Shown piece after piece: positions 18,364-27,711 of a stretch of 64,000 bases of DNA. Made by a program: the position numbers and the translations under genes. This DNA is from an uncultured Collinsella sp. Lineage in GTDB: Bacteria > Actinomycetota > Coriobacteriia > Coriobacteriales > Coriobacteriaceae. Below the pieces are notes generated by a model, which saw only the letters and a list, made by a program, of their open reading frames with translations, did not search any database and had not been told where the DNA came from. The stretch is taken from NCBI GenBank assembly GCA_900762355.1, contig CAAFGE010000018.1, forward strand, positions 1 through 64,000, written 5' to 3'. Position 1 is the first letter of the stretch. Each line of letters begins with the position of its first letter.

Positions 18364-19073
18364 ACGCAGATGGAATCTTTGATTTTGGCAAGCTTCTTCT
18401 CGCCGATTCCCGACACACGCATCAGATCGTCAACCGAGGCAAAAGCACCGTTCTTTGTCCGCTCATCGATAATCGACTGGGCCATGGAGGGACCGATGCC
18501 CGAGAGCGTCTGCAGCTCTGCCGCGCTTGCCGTATTGATATTTACTAGGCCTGTTACGCCACTCACGCCCGATGATGCGGAAGCCCCACCATCAACACCA
18601 GCTTCCGCAATGGACGCCTGCTGCTCCCCTACCGTTGGAACGTGAATCTTCTGTCCATCGACGACCTTAGATGCCCGATTGAGCCCCGTAACGTCTGCCT
18701 CGGGCGCCAGCCCGCCGGCGGCATCAATCGCCTGGGATACACGCGCCCCGTCTTTGAGCCTGTATACACCGGGCGACACAACGGCGCCATCAACATCGAC
18801 ATAAACCTCTGCCGCGGCAGACGCCTTAGGTGAAGAGCCTTCGGATGTCTTTCCGCTCGAGGCATCGCCGGATCCCGGCTCCGCCAACGAGCCCGAACCA
18901 TCAGTGCGCTCAAACGACACGCCGCCGGTACCGCCGCCAAGATTCGCCATCGCCAAGCCGCTCGCCATCGCAATGACGACCAGTATCGCCATCACCACTG
19001 CCTTATGACCGAGCAGCTTGTCCGCCAAGCGGTCCATCCGTTTGGCCCGTTCGTGTTGTTCGCGCTGCGCCAT
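18360..19073 (-). CDS. comEA: DNA receptor ComEA
   Basis: Membrane-anchored DNA-binding protein that hands transforming DNA to ComEC. From the ATG at 19073 (GGGAGG seven bases upstream) it is 237 residues long. A charged start is followed by one membrane helix near 24-45 (AVVMAILVVIAMASGLAMA), a Ser/Gly-rich linker, an SLBB domain (EVYVDVDGAVVSPGVYRL) and two C-terminal helix-hairpin-helix motifs (LVNINTASAAELQTLSGIGP, VDDLMRVSGIGEKKLAKI). It is complete and coupled to comEC. Confidence 0.95.
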   Translation of the reverse strand: MAQREQHERAKRMDRLADKLLGHKAVVMAILVVIAMASGLAMANLGGGTGGVSFERTDGSGSLAEPGSGDASSGKTSEGSSPKASAAAEVYVDVDGAVVSPGVYRLKDGARVSQAIDAAGGLAPEADVTGLNRASKVVDGQKIHVPTVGEQQASIAEAGVDGGASASSGVSGVTGLVNINTASAAELQTLSGIGPSMAQSIIDERTKNGAFASVDDLMRVSGIGEKKLAKIKDSICV

Positions 19074-19242
19074 AGCAAAACCTCCCAACAACATCGTGTC
19101 AGGAAAAGAGTCCTGCAACAGCCATTCTCCAAAACCGGTTTTCGCGGTCAAACCAAAAGCCGACCAAAACCTTGCGAAATACTGTCCATTTATTCAGGCA
19201 CACGTCAGCAAATGAACACTTAGCCGCAAAATGCCCAGATAG

Positions 19243-19276
19243 CAAAAGACCGACGATGCAGACGCATCGTCGGTCT
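19243..19276 (-). terminator. Rho-independent terminator of thiI
   Basis: A 13-bp perfect stem (19247-19259 with 19264-19276) with a 4-nt loop, followed by TTTT on the minus strand, 10 bases after the thiI stop. Confidence 0.88.
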
Positions 19277-19286
19277 ATGCACAAAA

Positions 19287-20531
19287 TTACTCGTGATCTT
19301 GGTAAATCTCACGCGGAGCAAGCTCCGAATGTTTGCGTTTTAAGGTCTTAGGGGCCTTATACGTGTTGCTCTCGAAGTCGATGTACTCGGTCTGCTTGAG
19401 CAGGCGCTCGATCATCTCCTCGTGATCGAACAACTCCCAGGCCTCATGCACGGCATCGAGTTTAGCGTGCGTCTCGGGACGGCGCGGCATAAACAGCGTG
19501 CAGCAGTCGGGAGCGGCCTCAGTCGAGATATCGAACGTACCGATCTCCTCGGCGCGCGCGATGATCTCCTGCTTGTCCGAACCGATGAGAGGACGGAACA
19601 CGGGGATCTTCACGGCCTCGTTGACAGCCATGATGTTCTCAAGCGTTTGAGAGGCAACCTGCCCAAGCGATTCGCCCGTAACGATGGCCTTAGCGCCCTC
19701 GATATGCGCGATGCGCTCGGCAACCGAATACATAATGCGGCGATACATGATCACGCGAAGGTTACTGGGACAGGTGACCGAAATCTCACGCTGGCAGTCG
19801 CCAAACGGCACCACGTACAGGCGGCCGATCTGGACACCCGGCTCAAGCGCACGGATGATATCCTGCACCAAATACTCGCTCGTATCGGGCGTCTGCGGAC
19901 GACCGGAGAAATGTACCGGCACGCACACCGCGCCGCGACGCGCGAGCATCCAGGTCGCCACCGGAGAATCGATACCTGACGACAGCAGCGTCACGACCTT
20001 GCCGGCAGAACCCACCGGCAGACCGCCCACGCCGCGCTCGGAGCGCGCGTACACATAAACGCTACCCTGGACCACCAGTACGTGCACCATCGCATCGGGG
20101 TCGTGCATTTGAACCTTTTTATCGGGGAAGGCCTCACACAACACCTCGCCCACCTGACGATTGATGTCAATCGAGGTGAGCTCATAGTCGGTATTGGAGC
20201 GCTTAGCGTGCACCTTAAACGAATCGAAGGAACCAAACTCGCGCAGCGCCTTGACGGCGGCGGCGCAGTACTCCTGCGGGTCGCGGTTGGTGTGATACGC
20301 CAAAGACACACGAGCAACGCCGGGAACGGTGCGAATGACACGCGCCGCATCATCGGCCTGATGCTCGTTAAAGGTCACGAGGATATAACCGGAAATTCGA
20401 GACACGGCGTTCACGGAAAAGGCGGCCAAAGCCGCCTTAATGTTATCCATGAGGATATGCTCAAAATGTGCGCGGTTCTTGCCCTTCAGTCCAACCTCGT
20501 GATAGTGGACCAGGCAGACGCGAGCCGCCAT
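19287..20531 (-). CDS. thiI: tRNA sulfurtransferase ThiI
   Basis: Enzyme that makes 4-thiouridine at position 8 of tRNA and, in many bacteria, supplies sulfur for thiamine. The 414-residue product has the N-terminal ferredoxin-like and THUMP domains and a PP-loop domain with LSSGIDSPVATWML. The motif PDCCTLFMPRRPETHAKL is typical. There is no C-terminal rhodanese domain, as in most Gram-positive ThiI proteins. The ATG follows the rpoZ stop directly, placing thiI last in a mihF-gmk-rpoZ-thiI unit. Confidence 0.95.
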   Translation of the reverse strand: MAARVCLVHYHEVGLKGKNRAHFEHILMDNIKAALAAFSVNAVSRISGYILVTFNEHQADDAARVIRTVPGVARVSLAYHTNRDPQEYCAAAVKALREFGSFDSFKVHAKRSNTDYELTSIDINRQVGEVLCEAFPDKKVQMHDPDAMVHVLVVQGSVYVYARSERGVGGLPVGSAGKVVTLLSSGIDSPVATWMLARRGAVCVPVHFSGRPQTPDTSEYLVQDIIRALEPGVQIGRLYVVPFGDCQREISVTCPSNLRVIMYRRIMYSVAERIAHIEGAKAIVTGESLGQVASQTLENIMAVNEAVKIPVFRPLIGSDKQEIIARAEEIGTFDISTEAAPDCCTLFMPRRPETHAKLDAVHEAWELFDHEEMIERLLKQTEYIDFESNTYKAPKTLKRKHSELAPREIYQDHE

Positions 20532-20813
20532 TTAGGCTTCAGCAACCTTGTGGCCGAGCGCCTTCTCGTAACGGGCCTCGTCGTAAGAGATGTCGCCGTC
20601 GACAATCTCGTCCATAGCCATCGAGATGGTATCGGCACCGGAAAGCCCGATGGTGATGTCATCGACATCCTGGACGGCAAGCACGCGGTTGTGCTGGCCA
20701 CGCAGCATGCTATTGATGTCGCAGGCGCGCTTGGAGGCAAGCGAAGCGAGCAGGAAGCGGTTGTGATCGGTCTTCTCCAGAAGATCGTCAATGCAAGGCT
20801 TTACAACGGACAC
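20532..20813 (-). CDS. rpoZ: DNA-directed RNA polymerase subunit omega
   Basis: Small subunit that helps fold the beta' subunit and mediates ppGpp response in some bacteria. The 93-residue product shows CIDDLLEKTDHNRFLLASLA and KRACDINSMLRGQ, the conserved omega helices. The GTG start lies five bases after the gmk stop. The gmk-rpoZ pairing is typical across bacteria. Confidence 0.94.
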   Translation of the reverse strand: MSVVKPCIDDLLEKTDHNRFLLASLASKRACDINSMLRGQHNRVLAVQDVDDITIGLSGADTISMAMDEIVDGDISYDEARYEKALGHKVAEA

Positions 20814-20818
20814 GGACC

Positions 20819-21388
20819 TCAGATCCTTTCATGCATATCGAGAACGCGAACGAGCTCATCGGTCGCGCGGTCGAGATCGTCATTAACCACGACGTCGTCG
20901 TAGCGGTCGGCAAGGGCAAGCTCATCGGCGGCGTTTGCCATACGCAGCTCAATCGTCTCGGGCGTCTCGGTACCGCGACCGACTAGACGCTCGCGGAGCA
21001 CCTCAAGCGAAGGCGGCTTGATAAAGATCAGCACGGCCTCGGGGAAACGCTCCTTCACCTGCAGGGCGCCCTGGACATCGATCTCCAAAATCAGAGACGA
21101 ACCAGAGGCGAGCTTGGACTGGACCTCGCTCACCAACGTGCCGTAGCAGTTACCGTGGACCTCGGCCCACTCAACAAACTCACCGTTTGCCACGCGGCGG
21201 TCGAACTCCTCGCGCGTCAGAAAAAAGTAGTTGACGCCGTCGACCTCACCTTTGCGTGGTGCTCGCGTGGTAGCCGAAACCGTCAGGCCCAGGTTCGAGC
21301 GGCGCTCGCGCACACGAGTGACGAGCGTACCCTTGCCTGCGCCTGACGGTCCAGAAATCACAAAGAGCTTGGAATCCTGAGCGCTCAC
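20819..21388 (-). CDS. gmk: Guanylate kinase
   Basis: Phosphorylates GMP to GDP with ATP. The 189-residue product has the P-loop VISGPSGAGKGTLV, the GMP-binding segment RAPRKGEVDGVNYFFLTREEF and EWAEVHGNCYGT. It ends in the usual helical lid region. The GTG start comes immediately after the mihF stop codon, so translation is probably coupled. Confidence 0.97.
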   Translation of the reverse strand: MSAQDSKLFVISGPSGAGKGTLVTRVRERRSNLGLTVSATTRAPRKGEVDGVNYFFLTREEFDRRVANGEFVEWAEVHGNCYGTLVSEVQSKLASGSSLILEIDVQGALQVKERFPEAVLIFIKPPSLEVLRERLVGRGTETPETIELRMANAADELALADRYDDVVVNDDLDRATDELVRVLDMHERI

Positions 21389-21697
21389 TTATTTGGTCAG
21401 CTGCTCGAGGAGCTGCTCGCGCTGACGGACGCCGAGGCCCTGGACGCGACGGGTAGCGGAGATACCGAGCTCCTCCATGATCTTGGCGGCCTTGGCCTTG
21501 CCATAACCAGGAAGAGACTCGATGAGGGTGGAAACCTTCATGCGGGAAGCGATGGGGTCATCGGAGTTGAGCACGGACTCGAGGGACTTCTCGCCCTTCT
21601 TGATCTGCTCGCGAAGCTCAGCGCGGGCGTGACGTGCGGCAGCAGCCTTCTCAAGAGCCTGCTTGCGCTGCTCATCGGTAAGCTGAGGGAGTGCCAT
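21389..21697 (-). CDS. mihF: Integration host factor, actinobacterial type
   Basis: Nucleoid-associated DNA-binding protein with a helix-two-turns-helix fold, found in actinobacteria and unrelated to the HU-like IHF of proteobacteria. The 102-residue product starts MALPQLTDEQRKQALEKAAA and contains the conserved IESLPGYGKAKAAKIMEELG and RRVQGLGVRQREQLLEQ. The ATG at 21697 has GGAGG upstream. Its place directly ahead of gmk is characteristic of actinobacteria and is a main support for the taxonomic call. Confidence 0.94.
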   Translation of the reverse strand: MALPQLTDEQRKQALEKAAAARHARAELREQIKKGEKSLESVLNSDDPIASRMKVSTLIESLPGYGKAKAAKIMEELGISATRRVQGLGVRQREQLLEQLTK

Positions 21698-21833
21698 TCG
21701 TACCTCCAAAAAGTTGGGTTATATCTGATTCAATAATTGGCATTTTAGCACGTAGAACGTACAAAATGCCCAATCGCGGCTCCATAGGTTAGACGATACC
21801 CGCAAAAAGTGCAATATACTGCGCCCAAAGTTA

Positions 21834-21891
21834 AGCCCCTGACCTGCGATTCCACACAAAGGATGGGAAAGTTTACGCAGGCACAGGGGCT
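21834..21891. other. Long hairpin between pyrF and mihF
   Basis: AGCCCCTG (21834-21841) pairs with CAGGGGCT (21884-21891), and CCTGCG (21843-21848) pairs with CGCAGG (21876-21881), leaving a 27-nt loop. The plus-strand side is followed by ATTTT, the minus side by no U-run. It may end pyr transcription or be an RNA element; I do not recognise a known riboswitch. Confidence 0.55.
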
Positions 21892-21936
21892 ATTTTGTGC
21901 TAATGAGACCCAAAAGTGGTGACTTAGGGGAATCTT

Positions 21937-22653
21937 TTAGGCGACGTTTTCGACCAGCTCAGCGACAATAGCGTCAAAGGCGGCAACCGGATCGTCGGCG
22001 CCGGTGATGGGACGGCCCACCACAATGTGGCTTGCGCCACGCTCGATAGCCTGGGAAGGCGTCGCCACGCGGGACTGGTCACCAAGGGCGGCACCCACCG
22101 GACGCACACCCGGAGTCACGATCAGGGCATCGGGACCCAGCAGCTCACGCATGTCGTGAGCCTCCATCGGCGAGCACACGATACCGTCGATGCCGTTGGC
22201 CTGAGCGAGCTTTGCCAGGCGGGCGGCCTCCTCGGCCACGGGCGACTCGACGCCGATCTCGCTCAAGGCATCCTGGTTCATGCTCGTGAGCACGGTGATG
22301 GCGACGAGCTTGGCGCGGTCCTCGCGCGCCTCCTCGGCGCCCTCGCGGCAGGCAGCGAGCATGGCGCCCGAACCCAAGCCGTGGACCGAAAGCAGATCGG
22401 CACCGGCAAGCGAGGCCGAGCGGGCGGCACCGCGAACCTGATGCGGAATATCATGAAACTTAAGGTCAAGAAAGACCTTAAAGCCCAGGTCCTTAAAGGT
22501 CTTGACGATCTGGGGACCCTCGGCGTAATAGAGCGTCATGCCAACCTTGAGCCAGGCGGCATGGCCCGAAAGCTCGTGGGCAAGCTCGAGCGCACGCTCA
22601 CGGTCGCAGTCGAGGGCGACGATAACACGGTCGCGGGCATCGGTCTCTAGCAT
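21937..22653 (-). CDS. pyrF: Orotidine 5'-phosphate decarboxylase
   Basis: Last step of UMP synthesis. The 238-residue TIM barrel has the catalytic DLKFHDIPHQVRGA segment near 60-73, IVALDCD at the start, VTPGVRP near the end and VVGRPITGADDP for phosphate binding. It is of the short group-1 type found in Bacillus and E. coli, not the longer mycobacterial type. It overlaps pyrD by seven bases and is the last gene of the pyr cluster. Confidence 0.97.
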   Translation of the reverse strand: MLETDARDRVIVALDCDRERALELAHELSGHAAWLKVGMTLYYAEGPQIVKTFKDLGFKVFLDLKFHDIPHQVRGAARSASLAGADLLSVHGLGSGAMLAACREGAEEAREDRAKLVAITVLTSMNQDALSEIGVESPVAEEAARLAKLAQANGIDGIVCSPMEAHDMRELLGPDALIVTPGVRPVGAALGDQSRVATPSQAIERGASHIVVGRPITGADDPVAAFDAIVAELVENVA

Positions 22654-23570
22654 TCGAAAGCACCCACCAGCTCGTTGATGTCCTTTACGCCCTGGGACTC
22701 GGCCCAGGCCTCGAGCTCATGCGCGATCTTAAGCGAAGCACACGGATCGACGAAGTTGGCCATGCCGACCGACACGCAGGTGGCGCCGGCCAGGATAAAC
22801 TCAGCCGCATCCTCGCCAGTCATGACACCGCCGACACCGTTGATGGGGATATCGACGGCCTGGGCAACCTCCCAGACCATGCGCACGGCGATGTGGTGGC
22901 AAAGCGGACCCGAAAGGCCGCCCTTGGGCTTGGCCACGCGGGACTTGCGGGTATGAACATCGATGGCCATGCCTTGGATGGAGTTAATGACCGAAAGGCC
23001 GTCGGCTCCCGCGGCCTCGAGAGCCTTGGCAATCTCGGCGACGTTGACCGGTGCCATCTTCACGAACAGCGGTTTATCGGTCACCTTGCGGCAGGCAGCC
23101 ATAACGGAAGAGGCGCCCTCGGGCGTGGAGCCCATAGCGGCACCGCCGGCGGCGATATTAGGGCAGCTCACGTTGATCTCGTAGCCGGCAGCCCAGGGGC
23201 ACAGCTCGACATACATCTCGAGTGCGCGGACAAACTCGTCAACGGAGTGGCCGGCAACCTGACAGATGACCTGGCAGCCGTCCTTCGACAGCTGTTCGAG
23301 CCACGGACCGGACTCGCGGGCAAAGGCGGCCACGCCGGGGTTCTGAAGGCCCACGGAGTTGATCATGCCGCCGGGAATCTCGGCCATACGGGGCGCGGGG
23401 TTGCCGGGCCAGGGCTCGGCAGCGCAACCCTTGGTGGTGATGGCACCCAGCTGGGAAACATCAAAGAAGTTCTGGAACTGCCAACCGTAGCCAAAGGTAC
23501 CGGCTGCGGTGTTGATGGGGTTCTGCATCTTGACGCCGCCGAAATCGACGGCCATGTTCACGGTACCCAC
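22647..23570 (-). CDS. pyrD: Dihydroorotate dehydrogenase B, catalytic subunit
   Basis: FMN enzyme that oxidises dihydroorotate to orotate, passing electrons through PyrK to NAD+. The product is about 300 residues with FGGVKMQNPINTA at the start, the catalytic cysteine in YEINVSCPNI, and VNSIQGMAIDVHTRK. The start is ambiguous. I chose the GTG at 23570, which overlaps the pyrK stop codon (TAGTG) and has AAGGTGG upstream; GTG 23561 and ATG 23555 are possible. Class 1B is shown by the adjacent pyrK. Confidence 0.95.
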   Translation of the reverse strand: MGTVNMAVDFGGVKMQNPINTAAGTFGYGWQFQNFFDVSQLGAITTKGCAAEPWPGNPAPRMAEIPGGMINSVGLQNPGVAAFARESGPWLEQLSKDGCQVICQVAGHSVDEFVRALEMYVELCPWAAGYEINVSCPNIAAGGAAMGSTPEGASSVMAACRKVTDKPLFVKMAPVNVAEIAKALEAAGADGLSVINSIQGMAIDVHTRKSRVAKPKGGLSGPLCHHIAVRMVWEVAQAVDIPINGVGGVMTGEDAAEFILAGATCVSVGMANFVDPCASLKIAHELEAWAESQGVKDINELVGAFEC

Positions 23571-24361
23571 TAGAAGACCACCACCTTGGAAGCATCGAAC
23601 ACGGGGCCGCACATGCAAGCACCCTTCATACCGTCAACCGTCTCGACATTGCAGGTGTTGCAGGCGCCAAAGCCGCAGCTCATCATGCGCTCGAGCGACA
23701 CCTCGCAGTACGCACCGGCCTCGGCGGCAGCGGCGGCGACCTTCTTCATCATGACGGCGGGACCGCAGCTGGCGACGTAGTCGTAGCCGCCCTCGCCGAG
23801 CAGCTCGGCTGCCGGGTCGGTGCAAAAACCGTGCGTGCCCAGCGTGCCATCGTCGGTGCACACGTTAACCGTGGCGCCCAGCGCGCGGAACTCGTCGATG
23901 CCCACGGCTTTGGAAGCGGTGCCAAAGCCCAGGCACGCGTCCACATCAACACCCTGCTCGGCAAGCATACCGGCAAGACACAGCACAGGCGGAACGCCGA
24001 TGCCGCCCGCCACGAGCAACGCCTTCCTGGTGCCCTCGGGAACAAGCCAGCCACGGCCGCCAGGGCCCAGCAGATTAGAGGTGGAACCGGGAGCCATCTG
24101 CGACAGACGACGGGTGTCGTCGCCCACGACGGCGTACCACAGCTCGACGGTGCCGGCCTGGGCGTCAGCGCGATAGAAGCTCAGGGGCACGCGAAGCAGC
24201 GAGGACGCATCGCCGGGTACGGCAATGTTCACAAACTGACCGGGCTTGAGCGCACTTGCAAGCTTGGGGGCCGAAATGACGAGCGAGAAGATGCCGTCGG
24301 CGATCTCCTGGTTCGAGACGACCTCGAAGTCGTGCATGCGTGCAGTGGAAGGTGTGGGCAT
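23570..24361 (-). CDS. pyrK: Dihydroorotate dehydrogenase B, electron transfer subunit
   Basis: Iron-sulfur flavoprotein partner of PyrD. The 263-residue product from the ATG at 24361 has a ferredoxin-reductase-like FAD domain (LRVPLSFYRAD), an NAD-binding domain (LLVAGGIGVPPVL) and a C-terminal [2Fe-2S] cluster site with four cysteines (MMSCGFGACNTCNV, then CMCG). The GGAG ribosome binding site is close upstream. A terminator-like hairpin separates it from pyrC. Confidence 0.95.
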   Translation of the reverse strand: MPTPSTARMHDFEVVSNQEIADGIFSLVISAPKLASALKPGQFVNIAVPGDASSLLRVPLSFYRADAQAGTVELWYAVVGDDTRRLSQMAPGSTSNLLGPGGRGWLVPEGTRKALLVAGGIGVPPVLCLAGMLAEQGVDVDACLGFGTASKAVGIDEFRALGATVNVCTDDGTLGTHGFCTDPAAELLGEGGYDYVASCGPAVMMKKVAAAAAEAGAYCEVSLERMMSCGFGACNTCNVETVDGMKGACMCGPVFDASKVVVF

Positions 24362-24408
24362 AGACGCTCCAATCCCCCATGCGGTTGCATGGTCCAAACG
24401 AACAGAAA

Positions 24409-24433
24409 GCGCGGCACCGCAAGGGCACCGCGC
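24409..24433 (-). terminator. Hairpin between pyrC and pyrK
   Basis: A 10-bp stem (24409-24418 with 24424-24433, two wobbles) followed by only TTT on the minus strand. It may attenuate transcription between pyrRBC and pyrKDF; the U-tract is weak. Confidence 0.4.
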
Positions 24434-24453
24434 ACAAAAGCGATAAGGCTATG

Positions 24454-25743
24454 CTAGCAGATGCAGCCGTCGGCGAGCGTCTGCTTGCCACCGACAAATA
24501 CATCGGTGGCACGACCGGTGAGCGTACGGCCGGCAAAACCGGAGTTCTCGGCGCGCGACTCGTAGCCGTCCTCGCCGACCGTCCAGGTTGCAGCGGGATC
24601 GAACACGGTCAGGTCGGCAACGGAGCCTGCCTTAACCTGAACCTGGTCGAGGCCCAGGATCTCACGCGGCTTGATGGCCATGAGCTCGACCATGCGGCCC
24701 ATGCTCATCTTGCCCGTGTTGACCAGCTCGGTGAGCACGAGCGACAGCGAGGTCTCGAGGCCGATCATGCCAAAGGGTGCGAGCTCGAACTCGCGGGCCT
24801 TCTCCCACGGGGTGTGCGGAGCGTGATCGGTAACGATCACGTCGACGGTACCGTCGATGACGCCCTGACGAATGGCCTCGGCGTCCTCGTCGGTGCGCAG
24901 CGGCGGATTGACCTTGAGCGAGGTGTTGTAGGTCTCGTCCAAGTCGTTCTCGGTCAGGAACATGTGGTGCGGGGTGGCCTCGCAGGTCACCTGGACACCG
25001 GCGGCCTTACCGGCACGCACGAGCTCGAGACCGTGAGCGGTGGAGATGTGCTGGATGTGCAGCTTGGCACCGGTCAGCTTGGCGATCTCGATGTCGCGGG
25101 CGATCTGAAGCTCCTCGCCGGCGGCCGGCCAGCCCTCGAGGGCCAGACGGGTCGAGACCTTGCCCTCGTTGATCTGGCCGTGGCCGACTAGATCCTCGTC
25201 CTGGCAGTGGCTCATAAAGACCTTGCCGAACATCTTGCCGTAGTCCATGCAGCGGCGGAGCATGCCCGCGCCCTGCACGCCGCGACCGTCGTCGGTGAAG
25301 GCGACGGCGCCGTGGGCGACCATATCGCCCATCTCGGACATGGCCTCGCCCTTAAGACCGCGGGTCATAGCGCCCGACGGATAGACGCGGCAGTGACCGA
25401 CCTCGGCAGCACGGGACTTAACGAACTCCACGACGGTACCGTTATCGGTAACGGGATCGGTGTTGGGCATGGAGCACACGCCGGTAAAGCCGCCCTTTGC
25501 AGCTGCGCGGGTGCCGCTCTCGATGTCCTCTTTGACCTCGTAGCCGGGCTCGCGAAGGTGAACGTGCATATCCACCAGGCCGGGGACGAGGTACTTGCCG
25601 GAAAGGTCGCGGACCTCGGCTCCCTCGACGGCGAGATTCTCGCCGACCTCGGCGATCTTGTCGCCGTCAATCAGGACGTCAACGACACCGTCAAGCTCGA
25701 CGGACGGGTCGACGACGTGGGCATTCTTAAGAAGCAAGGCCAT
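24454..25743 (-). CDS. pyrC: Dihydroorotase
   Basis: Zinc amidohydrolase that cyclises carbamoyl aspartate. The product is 429 residues from the ATG at 25743 (GGAGG upstream). It has the metal-binding DMHVHLREPG near 60, the bridging-lysine region, HISTAHGLELVRAGK, and the catalytic aspartate segment IVTDHAPHTPWEK. It is the long type I form that usually pairs with PyrB. The start overlaps the pyrB end by 17 bases. Confidence 0.97.
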   Translation of the reverse strand: MALLLKNAHVVDPSVELDGVVDVLIDGDKIAEVGENLAVEGAEVRDLSGKYLVPGLVDMHVHLREPGYEVKEDIESGTRAAAKGGFTGVCSMPNTDPVTDNGTVVEFVKSRAAEVGHCRVYPSGAMTRGLKGEAMSEMGDMVAHGAVAFTDDGRGVQGAGMLRRCMDYGKMFGKVFMSHCQDEDLVGHGQINEGKVSTRLALEGWPAAGEELQIARDIEIAKLTGAKLHIQHISTAHGLELVRAGKAAGVQVTCEATPHHMFLTENDLDETYNTSLKVNPPLRTDEDAEAIRQGVIDGTVDVIVTDHAPHTPWEKAREFELAPFGMIGLETSLSLVLTELVNTGKMSMGRMVELMAIKPREILGLDQVQVKAGSVADLTVFDPAATWTVGEDGYESRAENSGFAGRTLTGRATDVFVGGKQTLADGCIC

Positions 25744-26671
25744 TATCGGCACCTCCAAGCAGCAGATACAGGATAGCCATACGCACGCAGATACCGGCGT
25801 AGACCTGCTCCAGGATGACGGAGCGTTGCGGGTGGTCGGCCATATAGGAGTCGAACTCGACGCCGCGGTTGATGGGGCCCGGGTGGCAGATGATCGCGTC
25901 GGGCTTCATGAGCTTCTCGCGGTCCTTGGTCAGGCCGAAGAGCTTGTGGTACTCGCGAATCGTGGGGAACGGGGCACCCTCGAGGCGCTCCTGCTGCACG
26001 CGCAGCATGTAGACGACGTCCAGCTCGGGCAGGACGGAATCGAGGTCGCTCGTCACGTGGTCGCAGCCCAGAACCTCGGGCGCCGGCGGCAGCAGCGTGC
26101 CGGGGGCGACGGCGTAGGTCTCGCAGCCCATGATCTTCAACGCGGGGATCAGCGAGCCGCAAACGCGGGAGTGGGAGATGTCGCCGACGACGGCGACCTT
26201 CAGACCGTGGAAGTCACCCTTGTGCTCCCAGATGGTATACAGGTCGAGCAGAGCCTGCGTGGGGTGGTTATGCTTACCGTCACCGGCGCAGATAACACTC
26301 GCGGGCGAGTTCTGCGTGACGATGTAGGGAGCACCGGCGTGCTTATCGCGCACGACAATGCAGTCAATCTTGTAGGCGTTGAGGGTCTCGACGGTGTCGA
26401 CGAGGCTCTCGCCCTTGACCGTGGAGGTCGAGGAGCCGCCAAAGTTGAGGCTGTCGGCCGAAAGACGCTTCTCGGCAAGCTCGAAGGAGCTGCGGGTACG
26501 CGTCGAGGGCTCGTTGAACATGTTGACGATGGTCTTGCCCTTGAGCGTGGGGACCTTCTTGATCGCACGCTCGTTTACCTCGGAGAACGCCTTGGCGGTC
26601 TCGAGGATGAGCTTGATGTCCTCTTCGGAGTACTCGGTAATGTCGATCAGGTGCTTATGGTTGAACGCCAC
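25727..26671 (-). CDS. pyrB: Aspartate carbamoyltransferase catalytic subunit
   Basis: Makes carbamoyl aspartate from carbamoyl phosphate and aspartate. The product has the phosphate-binding motif EPSTRTRSSFELAEKRL, HPTQALLDLYTI and the aspartate-binding part HPGPINRGVEF. I placed the start at GTG 26671, eight bases after a GGGAGGTGA ribosome binding site, giving 314 residues. An upstream in-frame GTG at 26683 would leave no room for that site. No pyrI regulatory subunit is present. Confidence 0.96.
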   Translation of the reverse strand: MAFNHKHLIDITEYSEEDIKLILETAKAFSEVNERAIKKVPTLKGKTIVNMFNEPSTRTRSSFELAEKRLSADSLNFGGSSTSTVKGESLVDTVETLNAYKIDCIVVRDKHAGAPYIVTQNSPASVICAGDGKHNHPTQALLDLYTIWEHKGDFHGLKVAVVGDISHSRVCGSLIPALKIMGCETYAVAPGTLLPPAPEVLGCDHVTSDLDSVLPELDVVYMLRVQQERLEGAPFPTIREYHKLFGLTKDREKLMKPDAIICHPGPINRGVEFDSYMADHPQRSVILEQVYAGICVRMAILYLLLGGADNGLAS

Positions 26672-26675
26672 GGTA

Positions 26676-27272
<597 letters not shown>

Positions 27273-27299
27273 TCACATGTCTTGACTGCTGACACAGTC

Positions 27300-27420
27300 A
27301 AAAAAATAGATGCCCGACCGCTCAAAGCGGACCAGACACCCACAGGAAGGGCTGCTCTTTGGCAGCTATATAATTCCATGTGGGTATCTCGTACCCCTTT
27401 AATGGTCAAGGGATAGTGTA
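27300..27420 (-). promoter_or_regulatory. pyr leader: attenuator with three competing hairpins
   Basis: Reading the minus strand: a candidate -10 TACACT (27415-27420); hairpin 1 GGGTA/TACCC (27382-27396); hairpin 2, 11 bp, 27379-27389 with 27334-27344; hairpin 3, 27326-27338 with 27311-27322, followed by seven T (27300-27306). Hairpin 2 shares bases with both 1 and 3, so the three are mutually exclusive in the anti-antiterminator/antiterminator/terminator pattern. The -35 is poor. Confidence 0.65.
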
Positions 27421-27513
27421 GCCAACCTCGAGCTTAATTGCGAGCATAAATACAGAGCAATCCGTAAACGGAGCCCAATGCTCCATAAACCTATATATAT
27501 TTGTGGGACGAGC

Positions 27514-27542
27514 TTGAAAACACACGCACGAGCTGGCATAAT
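27514..27542 (+). promoter_or_regulatory. Promoter upstream of rpmB
   Basis: TTGAAA (27514-27519), a 17-base spacer and CATAAT (27537-27542), close to consensus. It would give a leader of about 160 bases before rpmB. Confidence 0.6.
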
Positions 27543-27648
27543 CCCCTCTGCTGCACGCAAATCGGATCTACGTCCAGGGCCGTAGCGTGGGCACTATCGC
27601 CAAAAGAGGAATATCTCTGTGTAGATTGCGCACAGGGAGCGACTTCTG

Positions 27649-27657
27649 TGCTATAGT
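27649..27657 (+). promoter_or_regulatory. Extended -10 close to rpmB
   Basis: TGC-TATAGT lies about 55 bases before the rpmB start, the same extended -10 as upstream of rpsT. TTGCGC upstream is at 20-base spacing, which is long. Confidence 0.45.
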
Positions 27658-27711
27658 TCAGGCTTGTTTGTTAACGCGACATGTTCGTTTGTCGCCCAAG
27701 GAGGGTCAGTT

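Noticed and set aside
21834..21891. Known riboswitch between pyrF and mihF
   Set aside because: The loop sequences do not match the classes I could recall (fluoride, ZTP, THF, guanidine, c-di-GMP), and no gene of a matching pathway follows. It is reported only as an unassigned hairpin.
27300..27420. Short leader peptide controlling the pyr operon
   Set aside because: An ATG at 27380 opens a frame that runs far past the terminator into pyrR, not a short pyrimidine-rich peptide; the hairpins alone explain the region better.
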